A stretch of DNA of 64,000 bases from the NCBI GenBank assembly GCA_011009095.1, contig VTPC01000480.1, forward strand, positions 1-64,000. Reading direction: 5' to 3'. This stretch comes from Ignelater luminosus. Lineage: Eukaryota; Arthropoda; Insecta; Coleoptera; Elateridae. How positions within the stretch are numbered: position 1 is the first letter of the stretch; every line of letters begins with the position of its first letter. This document shows, piece by piece, positions 61,689 to 64,000 of this stretch. Under the pieces are notes generated by a model that was not told the DNA's origin, ran no database searches, and saw only the letters and a program-made list of their open reading frames with translations. The translations under genes were made by a program, and so were the position numbers.

Positions 61689-62939
61689 CTACAAAGCAAA
61701 TATTTTTCATTATTTTGGACTTTAAAATTAGTTTTTTATTGAAATTTTTAAAATATTGCACAAAAAATGATTATGTATAGTACATTCAGTGACGAACACT
61801 TACATTTGTGTATAACTACATATTGATTAAATGAGTTATTAGTTAAATATTTTAGTAGCGTTTAGTATGGTTAAGGTATGGAAGGAAAATAGGGAGATTC
61901 CTTTGTGAATCTGTAAATAATCTTTACATAACTTGCAACTTTTCGATGCGTCTTTCAATTTAGTGCAATTGCACCTTTGTCTTTAGATCTTGCTACCAGT
62001 GATAGCTCACACAGATTTATATTATTTCAGTGTTGGGATGCCACTGCATTTTCAGACATTTAAAGAAGAATTGTTTCTGTAGCTTACTGAACTGGAAAAA
62101 CTGCCTGCAGCGTTTATGAACAAACCATACCAGTCTCCCAAAAGCTTTTGCTTTCCGTTTCTTAGCATGACTTAAACAAACAAATGCGTAGACATTTTAA
62201 AACAAGTAACTCAAAAATTGATGCCACCTTTACTTGCAAGACCTGCACTCGAAGCAAATCGGTATGCAAAAGGAAGTTTGTTTTTTAAATCTAACGTATC
62301 TAAACTGAAATGTCATATAAAGAAACATTGTAGGATGATGTCCAGATCCAAAACTAGTCCAATCTCGATCAGTTACCTGTAGTATTATCTTCTGCCATGG
62401 ACACCGTCACTACAGTAAAATTCTTCTTTGTAGTGGCTACTAACAAACGGTAAGTTCTTATTTATTTTAGTCTCCGTATTTTTAAAAGTGTTGGGTGCAT
62501 CCTTTAATGGTTTTTGTAAAATGTAAAATCCTAGTATACAATTATTTTAATCTCTACTTGATTGGATAATTTCTATTGCATTTGCTTAAGATTAGTTACC
62601 TAAATACATCTTTTAGTTATAAAGAGCAAAGTTTGGCCATCGATCATTAAAATCGATCTGATGAAGAGCAGATTTTGACTGCGAATCAAAGCAGGCAGTC
62701 TGACAGAAAACGTCTAAACCTACATGTAAGGTAATAACCTGAAAAACATCGTTGAAAACGCTGGAGTTCAAATACCATCTTTGGTAGAACCATAAGTTTT
62801 TACCACGACGAACTGACAGTTTACTGAAATCATGATAACGGATGAGGTGAACAAGCTCAAGTATTTCCAGGCTTGACACGTTTTACCTTTCTGCCCATAA
62901 ATTTAACATTTTTCGTTGTTAAATCTCTAAAAAAAATGT
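61689..62939 (-). other. Probable intron of the oxidase gene, nothing else recognised
   Basis: It begins with the acceptor TTTGCTTTGTAG on the minus strand. No further oxidase exon could be read. An 88-codon minus-strand frame at 62613-62879 was not recognised. Confidence 0.4.
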
Positions 62940-63090
62940 TGATAGATACCTACCCGTTAAAAAGACTTTCAATAATCGGCATGACAGATACGGCGAAGGA
63001 GCTTCCAAATTATAAGAAAGTGACTTTTGCGGTGTTGTTCGATCTAGAAGCAGCCTTTTCCAAGGTGAAAACGGCTACAGAGAAGTGATC
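62940..63090 (+). mobile_element. Short reverse-transcriptase-like fragment of a non-LTR element
   Basis: AVLFDLEAAFSKV at about 63025-63065 resembles the first catalytic RT motif (FLDIEKAFDKV type, with its Asp). The surrounding sequence is too decayed to extend the match. Old LINE fragment, tentatively. Confidence 0.4.
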
Positions 63091-64000
63091 GCTACACTGA
63101 TCAGCTGGATAAGGTCGTCATTAAAATAAAGAAGCGTCATCGTTGCTTTAGAAAACTACCAAGTATATTCTTTAGCCGTAAAGAGCACAGCTTGCAAATT
63201 AGTCATCAGAAGAAATCTTAAAGATAAGTTGAAACACACTAGAAACCATAATACGCCAAGTCAGATAACAGTTTCTAATCTCAGTTTGCTGGTTTCAAAT
63301 GCCCTGGAAGTCTTTTCTGCATTTTGCAGCTGCCGTTTATTGGCCTTCCTTTTCATCCTTACACCATGGAGTTGACCAAACAGTAATATTCCATTTTATC
63401 AATTCCTTTTGTTTTTGCTTGAGCGAATAGAACCAGATATACTTCACGAAATATAACAGTCCAACTACTTCTTTTCCATGCAATGGTCAGTTAATTTTCG
63501 GGTTATTTAATTTTTTGCTACTGGATTAATGTATTCTTCTAATGATTGGTATATCATTATATTGGGCTCTCAGTAATTTCTAGGAATGCTTGCCGATATC
63601 TAAACTTCAAACTCATTTATCTAAAATTTTCTGAAGCTCTACAGTACAAAAGCGATAAAGGCATGTCGTGACTACTAAATTATAAATTTAGATGTCTAGA
63701 AAAGGTCAGAAATCTATCAGGCAATCAATCCTGCGATAGCAAAATTCAACAGCTCAACCATTTTGCCGCTGCGTCGTTTACTTCATTAACTTTCTCACCA
63801 ACATTATCTGACCATTGCCGAGCACCTTCAGCACTATACCAACTACAACTGCACTCTCTAGAGTAACCAGACAGTAACCAACTCTATCGTTATCCCTTCA
63901 GTCAATCGATTGCAACTATTGTTGCCTACATTATCTCTAACATTCTTCTGCCCTCTGCGCACGTTCCAACCAGCAAACTTGGTCACAGCACGAACCACAC
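63091..64000. other. Unassigned sequence at the window edge
   Basis: No gene was recognised. From about 63760 the composition becomes C-rich and less AT-biased, which may mark another mobile element running off the window. Confidence 0.35.

Overview
The window is AT-rich, intron-containing animal DNA with spliced genes, mariner elements, decayed LINEs and LTR retrotransposons. The UDP-glycosyltransferase (UGT) proteins look like insect, probably beetle, UGTs. The order is inferred from sequence style only. No prokaryotic operon, CRISPR array, rRNA gene or convincing tRNA gene was seen.

The core (about 9.9-30.2 kb) is a head-to-tail array of UGT genes, all on the minus strand and all with the same four-exon layout (about 240, 801-804, 220 and 289-295 bp, with intron phases 1, 1 and 2). 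From low to high coordinates it holds a 3' relic (9889-10320), intact copy A (12900-15331), intact copy B (16138-20518, with a mariner in intron 2), copy C (21870-23770, stopped by an in-frame TAA) and intact copy D (27969-30160). A, B and the relic share intron and flank sequence; C and D form a second pair, separated by a decayed Ty3/gypsy-like element. The encoded enzymes are predicted to be type I ER membrane proteins that move sugar from UDP-sugar to lipophilic toxins, plant compounds, hormones or pigments.

A second host gene enters at 61182-61688: the last two exons of a flavin-dependent polyamine (spermine-type) oxidase, minus strand.

Most of the rest is mobile DNA. There are four mariner (DD34D) elements: 16899-18176, 33553-34845, 46534-47825 and 56975-58207. 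There is one DD41D Tc1/mariner-superfamily element with very long (about 320 bp) terminal inverted repeats (37161-38800). A 698-bp foldback-like element lies at 7343-8040. LINE relics lie at 0.4-1.1, 31.2-33.4, 44.6-46.4, 58.9-59.3 and 62.9-63.1 kb. LTR-type relics lie at 6.4-7.0 and 24.4-27.0 kb, with a weaker candidate near 49.95 kb. Two degenerate tandem repeats occupy 1.5-2.25 and 52.4-53.2 kb. The fourth mariner contains a 100-N assembly gap and sits inside an older decayed coding sequence.

No wholly new system was found. The most informative observations are the UGT array's birth-and-death record (exon-deleted relic, promoter erosion, nonsense copy, mariner empty site), the DD41D element with long inverted repeats, and the fact that several frame-breaking lesions in otherwise complete transposases fall in homopolymer runs, so some of these elements may be intact in reality.
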